Shown piece by piece: positions 8,622 through 15,902 of a stretch of 27,254 nt of DNA (positions within the stretch are counted from its first letter, which is position 1; each line of letters opens with the position of its first letter). This DNA comes from DASZZZ01 sp036260375 (lineage in GTDB: Bacteria > Actinomycetota > CADDZG01 > WHSQ01). The position numbers and the translations under genes are program-made. Location: positions 1 through 27,254 of the forward strand of contig DASZZZ010000057.1 of assembly GCA_036260375.1 (NCBI GenBank), in the 5' to 3' direction. Below the pieces are notes generated by a model. That model was given only the letters and a program-made list of their open reading frames with translations. It had not been told where the DNA came from and did not search any database.

Positions 8622-9884
8622 GTGGCGTTCGTCGACGAAGCTCGCATCAAGGTGGCCGCAGGCCGCGGGGGCAACGGCGCGGCCGCGTTCCTGCGCGAGC
8701 CCTACAAGCCCAAGGGCGGGCCCGACGGCGGCGACGGCGGCGACGGCGGCGACGTCGTGCTGCGTGCCGACTCGTCGGTCGGTACCCTGCTCGACCTGCG
8801 CGACCACCCGCACGTGCGCGCCGAACGCGGCGGTCACGGGGCCGGCAAGCGCCGCCACGGCGCGCGTGGGGAGGACCGCGTCGTGCTCGTCCCGCCCGGC
8901 ACCGTCGTCCTCGACGAGGGCGGCACGTTGATCGCCGACCTCGCGGCCCCCGGCGCCGAGCTGGTCGCGGCGCGCGGCGGGCGCGGGGGCCGGGGCAACG
9001 CACGCTTCGCGACCGCGACGCGGCGCGCGCCGTCGTTCGCGGAGCGCGGCGAGCCGGGCGAGGAGCGGTCGCTGCGCCTCGAGCTGCGCCTGCTCGCGGA
9101 TGTCGGCCTCGTGGGGTTCCCCAACGCGGGCAAGTCGACGCTCGTCGCGCGCGTCTCGGCGGCGCGCCCGAAGGTCGCCGACTACCCGTTCACGACGCTC
9201 GAGCCCAACCTCGGCGTCGCGCGCGTCGACGGCGACTCGTTCGTCGTCGCCGACATCCCGGGCCTCGTTCCCGGCGCGCACGAGGGCCGCGGGCTCGGGC
9301 ACCGCTTCCTGCGCCACGTCCGGCGCGCCGCGGTGCTCGTGTTCCTCGCCGACCTCGCGGCCCCCGAGCGCGACCCGGCGCGCGACGTCGACGTGCTGCG
9401 CGCCGAGCTCGCTGCGTTCGATCCCGCGCTCGCGGCGCGCCCCGCGCTCGTCGTCGCGACGAAGATCGACGCGGCGCGCGACCGGCTCGACGCGGTGCTC
9501 GCCGCGGCCCCCGACGCACTCGCGGTCTCGGCGGTCACGGGCGAGGGGATCCCCGAGCTCCTGCGCCGGCTGCGCGACGAGGTCGCACGCGCCCGCGCCG
9601 CGGCCGACCACACGCCCGGCTACGTGCGCCACGTCGTCCGCGACGACCCCCTCGTCGTCGAGCGCGAGGGACCCGCGTGGCGCGTGCGCGGCCGCCGCGC
9701 GGAGCGCGCCGTGGCGACGACGGACATGGCCAACGACGAGGCCGTCGCGCGCCTCGGCCGCCGGCTCGCCGCGATGGGCGTGGAGCGCCTCCTCGACGCC
9801 GCCGGCGCGCGCGAGGGCGACGACGTCCGCATCGGCGACGTGGAGTTCGACTACCGGCCGGAGCGCGACGCGGGCGACGCCTAG
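8622..9884 (+). CDS. obgE: GTPase Obg (ribosome assembly / stress GTPase)
   Basis: Essential GTPase that acts in 50S subunit maturation and stress control. The 420-aa product has the glycine-rich Obg fold (about residues 1-158, FVDEARIKVAAGRGGNG and GGDGGDGGDV), a G domain, and a C-terminal OCT domain (about 335-413). Walker A is GFPNAGKST (165-173), G2/switch I YPFTTLEPNLG, G3 D211-I-P-G, and G5 VSAVTG. The G4 motif reads T280-K-I-D283 instead of the usual NKxD, which is odd but does not truncate the protein. GTG 8622 is the start; a perfect 14-bp GC palindrome (8595-8608) lies just upstream. In actinobacteria proB normally follows; here a 10.5-kb island intervenes. Confidence 0.96.
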   Translation: MAFVDEARIKVAAGRGGNGAAAFLREPYKPKGGPDGGDGGDGGDVVLRADSSVGTLLDLRDHPHVRAERGGHGAGKRRHGARGEDRVVLVPPGTVVLDEGGTLIADLAAPGAELVAARGGRGGRGNARFATATRRAPSFAERGEPGEERSLRLELRLLADVGLVGFPNAGKSTLVARVSAARPKVADYPFTTLEPNLGVARVDGDSFVVADIPGLVPGAHEGRGLGHRFLRHVRRAAVLVFLADLAAPERDPARDVDVLRAELAAFDPALAARPALVVATKIDAARDRLDAVLAAAPDALAVSAVTGEGIPELLRRLRDEVARARAAADHTPGYVRHVVRDDPLVVEREGPAWRVRGRRAERAVATTDMANDEAVARLGRRLAAMGVERLLDAAGAREGDDVRIGDVEFDYRPERDAGDA

Positions 9885-9903
9885 CGGCGTTACGAGCTCG
9901 TGT

Positions 9904-9919
9904 CGCGCGGGACCGCGCG
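9904..9919. terminator. Hairpin between convergent obgE and ATP-grasp genes
   Basis: CGCGCGG (9904-9910) and CCGCGCG (9913-9919) form an inverted repeat in the 47-bp gap between two convergent genes. The loop is only two bases unless the innermost pairs open, and no T-run follows, so it could be a weak bidirectional terminator or merely GC-rich sequence. Marks the left edge of the accessory island. Confidence 0.3.
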
Positions 9920-9931
9920 CGCCGCTCCGTG

Positions 9932-11188
9932 CTACGACGCGCGCCGGTCGGCCGGCTCGTCGAAGACGAGGGCGCTCTCCATCTCCTTGACCGCGGCGTA
10001 GTCCGCCCACACGCGCTCGGGATCGTCGTGCGCGAGCACGATGAACCCCAGCGCGGTGAAGAGGTCGCGCGTCGCGGGCACGTGGTCGCCGTCGGCCGCG
10101 CCGACGTGCGACTCGAAGTGGCTCGGGAGACCTGCGGCGGCGTCGAGCAGATGCACGTTGCGCACCACGCCGGACGCCCGCGCGATGAGGAACGCGACCA
10201 CGACCTTGCGGCGAAGACGGTACGAATCGGCCACCGGAGCGCGGTCGACGTAGAAGCGCATCATGCGGTCGAGCTGGCTGTCGCCCGTCGCGACGCGGCA
10301 GTAGCGCGGGTGGCCGCCGCCGTGCATGCGCGCGCCCGTCTCGACGAGCCGCGGCCCCGTCGCCGTCCACATCACCTCCGTGTGCGCGGGCCCGAAATGG
10401 ATGCCGAGCGCGTCGAGGACGCGCTCGGCGTAGGGAGCGACCGCGGCGGCCACGGGGTCGTCGGGGGACAGGAACTCCATGCTGTCGTAGACGGCGACGT
10501 GCTGCGCGTTGGCGACCTTGCGGTACTTGCAGACGTTCGTGACGCCGTGGCGTCCGTGGTGGCTGAACGAGTCGACGACGTACTCGTCGCCGGCGAGGAA
10601 CTCCTGCACGACGACCTCGCGGTTGACGTGCCCGAGCTTGTTCGTGCGCCCCAGCAGGGCCCTGAACGCCGGCCGCCACGGCGCGCGCGGCTCGACCTTG
10701 ACGACCGCGTCGGTGCCCGCGCTGTTGGGCGGCTTGAGCACCAGGGCGGCGTCTTCGAGGCCCTCGGCGACGAGCCACCGTTCGACGGAGGCCTCGTCTC
10801 CGGTGCACGTCTCGCGCGCGTGCGGCAGCCCGGCGCGCGCCACGGCGCGGCCCATGAGGCCCTTGTGGCGCCGCGCCGCGGCGAGCTCGGGGTCGTTGGC
10901 GAGCGCGGGCGTGACGCGCGCCGCGAGCGCGTCGGCGAGCTCGACGCCGCACTCCGTCCCCGGCACCACGCACAGTGGCTCGAGCCGGGCGACCGCGGCG
11001 GCGACGTCGTCGACGCGGCCGTGACCGGCGACGACGTCGTCGAAGTCACCCGGCCGGTACGTCGCGGCGTAGACCTCGGGCGGCGCCGGCGTCGACGTCA
11101 CCGCGATCGGGGCGACGCGGCGAGCGCGCAGCTCCGGCGCGATCAGGGCGCCGGACGAGTACGGGTCGACGACGACGGCTCGCCGCAT
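9932..11188 (-). CDS. ATP-grasp ligase, probable amino-acid/carboxylate ligase
   Basis: ATP-grasp enzymes activate a carboxylate as an acylphosphate and join it to an amine or thiol. The 418-aa product has an N-terminal Rossmann-like pre-grasp domain (about 1-105), the ATP-binding strand LVLKPPNSAGTD (Lys152), a second grasp strand VVVQEFLAGDEYVVD (192-206), and metal-binding acids Glu271 (HTEV) and Glu283 (LVETGARMHGG). This resembles the L-amino-acid ligase / dipeptide-forming branch (BacD-like) more than primary-metabolism members, but the substrate cannot be read from sequence. ATG at 11188 lies four bases after the stop of the hydrolase gene upstream on the same strand, so the two form an operon. 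Likely a coupling enzyme of the accessory pathway. Confidence 0.8.
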   Translation of the reverse strand: MRRAVVVDPYSSGALIAPELRARRVAPIAVTSTPAPPEVYAATYRPGDFDDVVAGHGRVDDVAAAVARLEPLCVVPGTECGVELADALAARVTPALANDPELAAARRHKGLMGRAVARAGLPHARETCTGDEASVERWLVAEGLEDAALVLKPPNSAGTDAVVKVEPRAPWRPAFRALLGRTNKLGHVNREVVVQEFLAGDEYVVDSFSHHGRHGVTNVCKYRKVANAQHVAVYDSMEFLSPDDPVAAAVAPYAERVLDALGIHFGPAHTEVMWTATGPRLVETGARMHGGGHPRYCRVATGDSQLDRMMRFYVDRAPVADSYRLRRKVVVAFLIARASGVVRNVHLLDAAAGLPSHFESHVGAADGDHVPATRDLFTALGFIVLAHDDPERVWADYAAVKEMESALVFDEPADRRAS

Positions 11189-11192
11189 GCGG

Positions 11193-12191
11193 TCACCGGC
11201 CCGCCGGGGCGCGCGCCGGCGCCGGGCTCGGCGCGCCGAGCAGGCGCGACGTCGCGGCGCAGAGCCGGTCGAACGCCTCGGCCACCGACGGGCTGAGCGC
11301 GCGGGCTCGCAGGCACGCGTGCACGAAGCCGGGCTCGAGGACGAGCTCGACGGGAGTCCCGTGCGCGCGCAGCGCGCGGGCGTAGTCGATCGCGTCGGTG
11401 CGCAGCGAGTCCCACTCGGCCGCCATCACGTACGCGGGGGGAAGATCGTGGAAGCGCGCCGTGCGCAGCGGCGACACGTACGGGTGCTCGACCGCGTCCA
11501 TGTCTCCGCCGACGTAGCACCTGGTGAAGAATTCCATCTCGTCGCCCGAGAGCAGCGGCGCGTCCTCGCCGCCGCCGCGCCAGCGCGCGAAGTCGAGGAC
11601 CGGGCTCACGAGGACCTGGGCGCGCGGTCGCGGCCCATTGCGGTCGCGCGCCGCGAGGCACAGGACGACCGCGAGGTTGCCCCCGGAGCTGTCGCCGGCG
11701 ACCGCGATGCGGCGCGGGTCGATCTCGAGCCGGCGGGCGTGCTCGACGACGCCGCACAGCGCCGCGAAACACTCCTCGACGGCGCGCGGGAACGGCTGCT
11801 CGGGCGCCGGCGAGAAATCGACCGAGACCGTCGTGAGGCCGGTCGTGGCCGCCATCTCGGCGACGATCGAGTCGTGCGTGTCGATCGTTCCCAGCACGAA
11901 CCCGCCGCCGTGCATGTAGAGCACGGTCGCGTCGTCCACGCGCTCCGCGGGGCGGTGTACGCGCACGCGCGCGGAGCCCTGGGCCGAGTCGACGACGTCG
12001 TCGACGAGCTCGACTCCGTCGGGGTACGGGAACCGGAACTCGGCCTCGTGCAGCCGGGCGTACAGACGGCGCTGCTCGTCCACGGGACGGGTGTAGAAGT
12101 CCGGCGGCAGGACGCGGTTGAAGCGGTCGACGAACTCGGCGACGCCCGGGGCGAGCGCCTCCGTGGGCGGGGCCAGCGTTTGATCGCTCAT
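11193..12191 (-). CDS. Alpha/beta hydrolase, hormone-sensitive-lipase family esterase
   Basis: Predicted soluble carboxylic-ester hydrolase of the HSL (bacterial esterase family IV) group. The 332-aa product carries the oxyanion-hole motif HGGG (94-97), nucleophile elbow GDSSGG with Ser168, likely acid Asp261 (EWDSLR) and catalytic His291 (GFVHAC). The triad is complete and the length is typical. The start at 12191 (ATG) fits the family N-terminus; the frame is open farther upstream, but that part is arginine-rich and looks non-coding. It is the first gene of a two-gene operon with the ATP-grasp ligase and is divergent from the response regulator. The role is unknown; it could remove a protecting or leader group, or act on an ester in the pathway. 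Confidence 0.85.
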   Translation of the reverse strand: MSDQTLAPPTEALAPGVAEFVDRFNRVLPPDFYTRPVDEQRRLYARLHEAEFRFPYPDGVELVDDVVDSAQGSARVRVHRPAERVDDATVLYMHGGGFVLGTIDTHDSIVAEMAATTGLTTVSVDFSPAPEQPFPRAVEECFAALCGVVEHARRLEIDPRRIAVAGDSSGGNLAVVLCLAARDRNGPRPRAQVLVSPVLDFARWRGGGEDAPLLSGDEMEFFTRCYVGGDMDAVEHPYVSPLRTARFHDLPPAYVMAAEWDSLRTDAIDYARALRAHGTPVELVLEPGFVHACLRARALSPSVAEAFDRLCAATSRLLGAPSPAPARAPAGR

Positions 12192-12220
12192 ACCCGTCGG
12201 AACACCGCGACGACGCGCCG

Positions 12221-12243
12221 GGTTGCAGCGCGCAACCGGTTGC
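12221..12243. promoter_or_regulatory. Probable operator: three GGTTGC half-sites
   Basis: GGTTGC (12221-12226), GCAACC (12232-12237) and GGTTGC (12238-12243) are arranged so that the last two make the perfect 12-bp palindrome GCAACCGGTTGC. The site overlaps a possible plus-strand -35 (TTGCCC, 12240-12245) and sits 30-52 bp upstream of the hydrolase start. It could therefore control both divergent transcripts. A dimeric helix-turn-helix regulator, perhaps the adjacent NarL-type protein, is the natural candidate. Confidence 0.5.
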
Positions 12244-12269
12244 CCCGACTCGGTGTTTAAGAGCATGAT
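12240..12269 (+). promoter_or_regulatory. Candidate promoter of the response regulator
   Basis: TTGCCC (12240-12245) and CATGAT (12264-12269) are 18 bases apart in the divergent region. The -35 overlaps the GGTTGC palindrome, as expected for a regulated promoter. The leader to the GTG start at 12501 would be more than 220 bases, which is long, so another promoter closer in is possible. Confidence 0.3.
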
Positions 12270-12500
12270 GATTTCGGCGGCGCCGAGGGGCACGGCGTCG
12301 CCGGGGGGACCTGGAGGGAGGGGCCCTGACGCGCGGACGAACCGATGGGGCCGGTCGTGCCGCGACGGCGGGCACGTCGTCACGGCCGTCGTCCGAGGGC
12401 GCCGAGAGGCGCGCCCGCGACGCGCGACCGGACGGAGCGCCGTCCGCCGCGGCGTTCGCGCGCACGACCGTCGCGGCACGCCTTGCGCGGCGGTGTGCGC

Positions 12501-13181
12501 GTGACGTCGGCGGCTCCCGTCGCGCGCGCCGAGCGCCGTACGCACGCGTCGCCGCGCCTGCCCTCCGACACCGCGCGCCGTGCGCGCGTCGCGATCGTCG
12601 ACCCACACCCGTGCTTCGCGCTCGGGCTCGAGCGCCTGCTGGCGTCGTGCGACAGCGTCTCGGTCGTCGCGGCGGCCGACGCGCTCGAACGCCGCGGGCC
12701 GGTCCCCGACGTCGTGCTCGCCGACGTCCCCGCGCTCGCTCCGGCGAGCGTGCGGGTCGTCGAGCGGCTCGTGTGCGCCGGGCCCACGGTGAGGCTGGCG
12801 GTGTTCACGTCGTCGCGCAGCATGACCGCGTTCAGGCGCGCGCTCGATCTCGGGGCGCGCGCCTACATCCCCAAGACCGCGACGCTTCCCGAGCTCGTCG
12901 ACGCCGTCCGGCGCGTCGCCGCGGGCGAGGTCGTGCTCGGCCCCCTGTTGAGCCTCGACGCGGGCCAGAGCGCTCCGGCGCCGCCCGCGCTCGAGTCGGC
13001 CGAGACGATGATCCTGTCGCTGCTCGCGGAGGGTCTCGACAACGACGAGATCGCGCGCCGCCTCCACATGAGCGGGTCGTCGCTGACGCGTCGACTGCGC
13101 GCGATCGTGACGAAGCTCGACGCGCGCAACCGCCTGCACGCGGTCGTCCTGGCGGCGCGCCTCGGCTACATCGAGCTCTGA
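12501..13181 (+). CDS. NarL/LuxR-type response regulator
   Basis: Two-domain transcription factor. The receiver domain (about 28-148 of the 226-aa product) keeps Asp34 (IVDPH), phosphoacceptor Asp75 (VVLADV), Thr103/Ser104 and Lys125 (YIPKTA). The C-terminal LuxR-type helix-turn-helix (about 164-226) contains LLAEGLDNDEIARRLHMSG, with a less usual recognition helix SSLTRRLRAIVTKL. The GTG start at 12501 (or GTG 12495) is chosen because the open frame upstream is arginine-rich and has no receiver homology. No histidine kinase is encoded nearby, so it is an orphan in this window. Its place between the two operons suggests it controls the island, probably through the operator-like sites described here (inference). 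Confidence 0.85.
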   Translation: MTSAAPVARAERRTHASPRLPSDTARRARVAIVDPHPCFALGLERLLASCDSVSVVAAADALERRGPVPDVVLADVPALAPASVRVVERLVCAGPTVRLAVFTSSRSMTAFRRALDLGARAYIPKTATLPELVDAVRRVAAGEVVLGPLLSLDAGQSAPAPPALESAETMILSLLAEGLDNDEIARRLHMSGSSLTRRLRAIVTKLDARNRLHAVVLAARLGYIEL

Positions 13182-13242
13182 GCGCGACGCGACGATCGGT
13201 CGTCATTTCGCGACGACAGTTCGCCATCACGCGCCGCGCGCG

Positions 13243-13271
13243 TTGACGGCGCGTACGTGCCTGTCTAGCGT
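13243..13271 (+). promoter_or_regulatory. Strong sigma-A-like promoter of the sznE-sznF-like operon
   Basis: TTGACG (13243-13248) and TAGCGT (13266-13271) are separated by exactly 17 bases, close to the actinobacterial housekeeping consensus. The leader of about 65 bases ends in AGGGGGA before the TTG start of the methyltransferase. It is one of the two best -35/-10 pairs in the window. It suggests the operon can be read by the main sigma factor, with activation or repression layered on top. Confidence 0.6.
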
Positions 13272-13341
13272 CACGACGCCGGTCACGAAGTGACGCGCCA
13301 TGACGGCGCGCCGGGTTTGGTGACTGCGAGGGGGATTCACG

Positions 13342-14466
13342 TTGGGCTCGCTACGAGATGGAGTCGACGCGCCGGCCTTCGACGTGCTGACGCCGACGCC
13401 GGTCGTGTCGTTGCTCGAAGGGCAGACGCGCAGCACGGTGCGCCGCGGCTACCGCGCGTTGGAGGCGAACCGCGCGCTCGACGCATTGCGTCTGTTTCGC
13501 TCCGCTTTGGGCCTTTCGCCCGGCGACCGCGACGCTCGCGTGGGCGAGAACCGCGCGGTGCGCAAGCTCGTGCCTCGCTGGCACTTCGCGATGCTCAACG
13601 ACGTCGTTCGCAACGAGGCGTACGCGCGCGCGGTCGCCGAGGTCGTGAGGCCGGGCACCACCGTTCTCGACATCGGCACCGGCTCCGGGCTTCTCGCGAT
13701 GCTCGCGGCGCGCGCGGGGGCCCGGCGCGTGACGTCGTGCGAGATGGTGCGCCCGCTCGCCGACGTCGCCGCGGCGATCGTCGCGTCGAACGGCTTCGCC
13801 GAGCGCGTCGAGGTCGTCGACAGGGCGTCGTTCGAGCTCTCGATCCCGCGCGATCTGCCCGAGCGCGTCGACGTCGTCGTCACGGAGCTGGTCGACTGCG
13901 GTCTGGTGGGCGAGGGGATCCTGCCCGCGCTCCGCCACGCTCGCGCCCGGCTGCTGCGCCCCGGCGGGACCATCGTGCCGCGCGCGGCCCGCCTCGTCGG
14001 CGCGCTCGTCGAGAGCGAGGACGTCCACCAGCTCAACCACGTCGACACCGCGTGCGGGTTCGACGTCCGGGAGCTGAACCGGCTGTCGACGTCCGAGTAC
14101 TTTCCCGTGCGGCTCGGCGCGTGGCGCCACCGGTTCCTCACGGAGCCGTTCGAGGTGGTGTCCTTCGACTTCGTCGGCGGCGAGCTGGGATCCTGGGGGC
14201 GCTCGATCGAGGTCACGGTCGAGCGCAGCGGCCGCTGCCACGGCGTCGCGTGCTGGTTCGAGATGCAACTGAGCCACTCGGAGCGTCTGACGACCGATCC
14301 CCGGACGGGCCCGAGCCACTGGCTCCAGGCGATGTTCACGTTCCCTCGCCCGCTCGACGTCGTCGCGGGCGAGTCGCTGGCACTCGGCGCGCACCACGAC
14401 GACTACGGCATGTCGCTCACACCCCCGGCGATCGACGCGCGGGGCGACTCGAGGGAGGACGCATGA
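13342..14466 (+). CDS. PRMT-fold arginine N-methyltransferase, SznE/StzE-like
   Basis: Predicted SAM-dependent N-methyltransferase that would convert free L-arginine to N-omega-methyl-L-arginine, the first step of streptozotocin-type N-nitrosation. The 374-aa product has a helical N-terminus with RWHFAMLNDVVRNEAY, SAM motif I VLDIGTGSG (Asp110 to Gly116), the ribose-binding acid Glu134, and the PRMT double-E loop with Glu182 and Glu191, whose nine-residue spacing equals that of PRMT1 (E144/E153). The THW loop appears as S325-H-W327, followed by a PRMT-type beta barrel. The start is TTG 13342 with AGGGGGA six bases upstream. Its stop overlaps the next gene as ATGA. The PRMT fold is clear; the free-arginine substrate is inferred from the SznF-like neighbour. 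Confidence 0.87.
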   Translation: MGSLRDGVDAPAFDVLTPTPVVSLLEGQTRSTVRRGYRALEANRALDALRLFRSALGLSPGDRDARVGENRAVRKLVPRWHFAMLNDVVRNEAYARAVAEVVRPGTTVLDIGTGSGLLAMLAARAGARRVTSCEMVRPLADVAAAIVASNGFAERVEVVDRASFELSIPRDLPERVDVVVTELVDCGLVGEGILPALRHARARLLRPGGTIVPRAARLVGALVESEDVHQLNHVDTACGFDVRELNRLSTSEYFPVRLGAWRHRFLTEPFEVVSFDFVGGELGSWGRSIEVTVERSGRCHGVACWFEMQLSHSERLTTDPRTGPSHWLQAMFTFPRPLDVVAGESLALGAHHDDYGMSLTPPAIDARGDSREDA

Positions 14467-15902
14467 CGTTGCAGCAGACCGCACCGCCGGCGGACGCGTG
14501 GACGCTTCCGTCGTCGCTGTTCAAGGAGTGCCTCGTCCGCTACGGGACCAACCCGCTGTTCGTGGACAGCGAGGAGTGGACGTTCGAGTCCAATCCGTAC
14601 CGGCGCCCGGTCCGCCCGCAGGTGCTGCGGTACATGGACTTCGAGACGCCGCTGACGCGCGACCAGATCCTGGACTACTCGTCGCTCGCGGCGAACCGGT
14701 TGCTACTGAACGTCTACGAGCACGACCTCGTGTTCCTTCCGGAGGAAGGCTTCGACGGCATTCACGACGACTTCGGGCGCTTCTACGCGCCCGAGACCCG
14801 CGCTCTGGCGGAGGTGATCCGGCCGGTGCTCGAGCGCCACGTCTTCTCGTTCCTCGACGACGAGGTCGACGTCTCCGGCCGCTGGACGCGGGCGGAGCTC
14901 GAGGCGTACCTGGTCGCGCTGCCGGAGGAGGCGAAGAAGGCCGACAACGTCGCCGTGCGAACCATCCGCGAGTCGTCCAACCCGCACCACGCGGCGGTCA
15001 CGTACATGATCCAGTTCGCGGGAGACTTCCTCTCCGAAGCGTCCGCGATGGCGCGCAACCTGCTCGGCAACTACGGGCCCGCGCAGTCCGAGCTCTTCAA
15101 GATCGTCATCGACGAGTACGGGTACGGCGTTCACGACACCAAGCACAGCACGCTGTTCGAACGGCTGCTGACGTCGATAGGCCTCGCGCCGAAGCCTCAC
15201 GCCTACTGGCAGTTCTACCTGACCTCGTCGCTGCTGCTGAACAACTACTTCCACTTCGTGTGCAAGAACCACGACCGCTTCTTCCGCTACCTCGGCGCGC
15301 TGTACTACACCGAGGCGACGCTGTCCGACATCTGCGACCGCGTCGGCAGGCTGCTGCGCGAGGTGTTCGGGCCCGACGCCGACCTCCGTTACTTCGGCGA
15401 GCACGTGCACATCGACGAGCACCACGGCCGCATGGCGCTCGACAAGATCATCCGTCCCGTGCTCGACCTCTACGGCGACGCGGTGATCCCCGAGATCGTG
15501 CGCGGTGTCGAGGAGTTCAGGCTCCTGGCCGAGATCGCCGACGACGACTTCGCCGCGCAGGTCGCGTGGTCCGACGGCGGCCCCCGCTACAAGTCGCTCC
15601 ACGACCCCGTGTACGACGCGATCGCCGGGGGCCGGGTGGAGTGCCCGGTGCAGCGCTTCGTCGAGCCGCGCGGCGAGCTCTCGGTCACGCACGTGCACGA
15701 CGGCGACGAGCTGTGCCACATCGTCTCGGGGACGATGCGGTTCGTCACCGGCCACGACCGTTACGAGCTGCTGCACGGCGGCGAGGGGACCGTGATCAGG
15801 AGCAACCGTTTGCACGGGGCGATCATCGAGAGCGAGGAGTGCGTCTACGACATCCACTCGATCGGGGACTACGAGAAGTGCTTGTCGTCACCTGTGACCT
15901 GA
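14463..15902 (+). CDS. N-nitrosourea-forming metalloenzyme, SznF/StzF-like (HDO diiron + cupin)
   Basis: Predicted to hydroxylate N-omega-methyl-L-arginine twice at a diiron site and then, on a mononuclear cupin iron, rearrange the product to an N-nitroso-N-methylurea amino acid, as SznF does. The 479-aa product has an N-terminal helical dimerisation domain (about 1-130), a haem-oxygenase-like diiron domain (about 150-350) and a C-terminal cupin (about 375-470). Diiron ligands are Glu192, Glu218, His228, Glu284, His314, Asp318 and His321; cupin ligands are His410, His412 and His451. Each lies three residues after the SznF position as I recall it (E189, E215, H225, E281, H311, D315, H318; H407, H409, H448). 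ATG 14463 follows GGGAGGA and overlaps the methyltransferase stop. Both active sites look intact. Confidence 0.92.
   Translation: MTLQQTAPPADAWTLPSSLFKECLVRYGTNPLFVDSEEWTFESNPYRRPVRPQVLRYMDFETPLTRDQILDYSSLAANRLLLNVYEHDLVFLPEEGFDGIHDDFGRFYAPETRALAEVIRPVLERHVFSFLDDEVDVSGRWTRAELEAYLVALPEEAKKADNVAVRTIRESSNPHHAAVTYMIQFAGDFLSEASAMARNLLGNYGPAQSELFKIVIDEYGYGVHDTKHSTLFERLLTSIGLAPKPHAYWQFYLTSSLLLNNYFHFVCKNHDRFFRYLGALYYTEATLSDICDRVGRLLREVFGPDADLRYFGEHVHIDEHHGRMALDKIIRPVLDLYGDAVIPEIVRGVEEFRLLAEIADDDFAAQVAWSDGGPRYKSLHDPVYDAIAGGRVECPVQRFVEPRGELSVTHVHDGDELCHIVSGTMRFVTGHDRYELLHGGEGTVIRSNRLHGAIIESEECVYDIHSIGDYEKCLSSPVT

Larger units (their letters stand above)
12192..12500. other. 309-bp divergent control region
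   Basis: Separates the minus-strand hydrolase/ATP-grasp operon from the plus-strand response regulator. It holds an array of three GGTTGC/GCAACC half-sites (12221-12243), a relatively AT-rich patch (12252-12275), a candidate promoter on the plus strand, and about 200 bp of arginine-codon-like GC-rich sequence up to the regulator start. An open frame from ATG 12264 to 12504 exists, but its third-position GC is lower than that of real genes here. Confidence 0.6.

Noticed and set aside
12345..12500. N-terminal extension of the response regulator from ATG 12345
   Set aside because: Extremely arginine-rich and without receiver homology; the receiver fold begins well after GTG 12501.
12264..12504. 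Possible small gene ending in a GTGA overlap with the regulator start
   Set aside because: No Shine-Dalgarno, arginine/glycine-rich composition, lower third-position GC than neighbouring genes, and it overlaps the regulatory patch.
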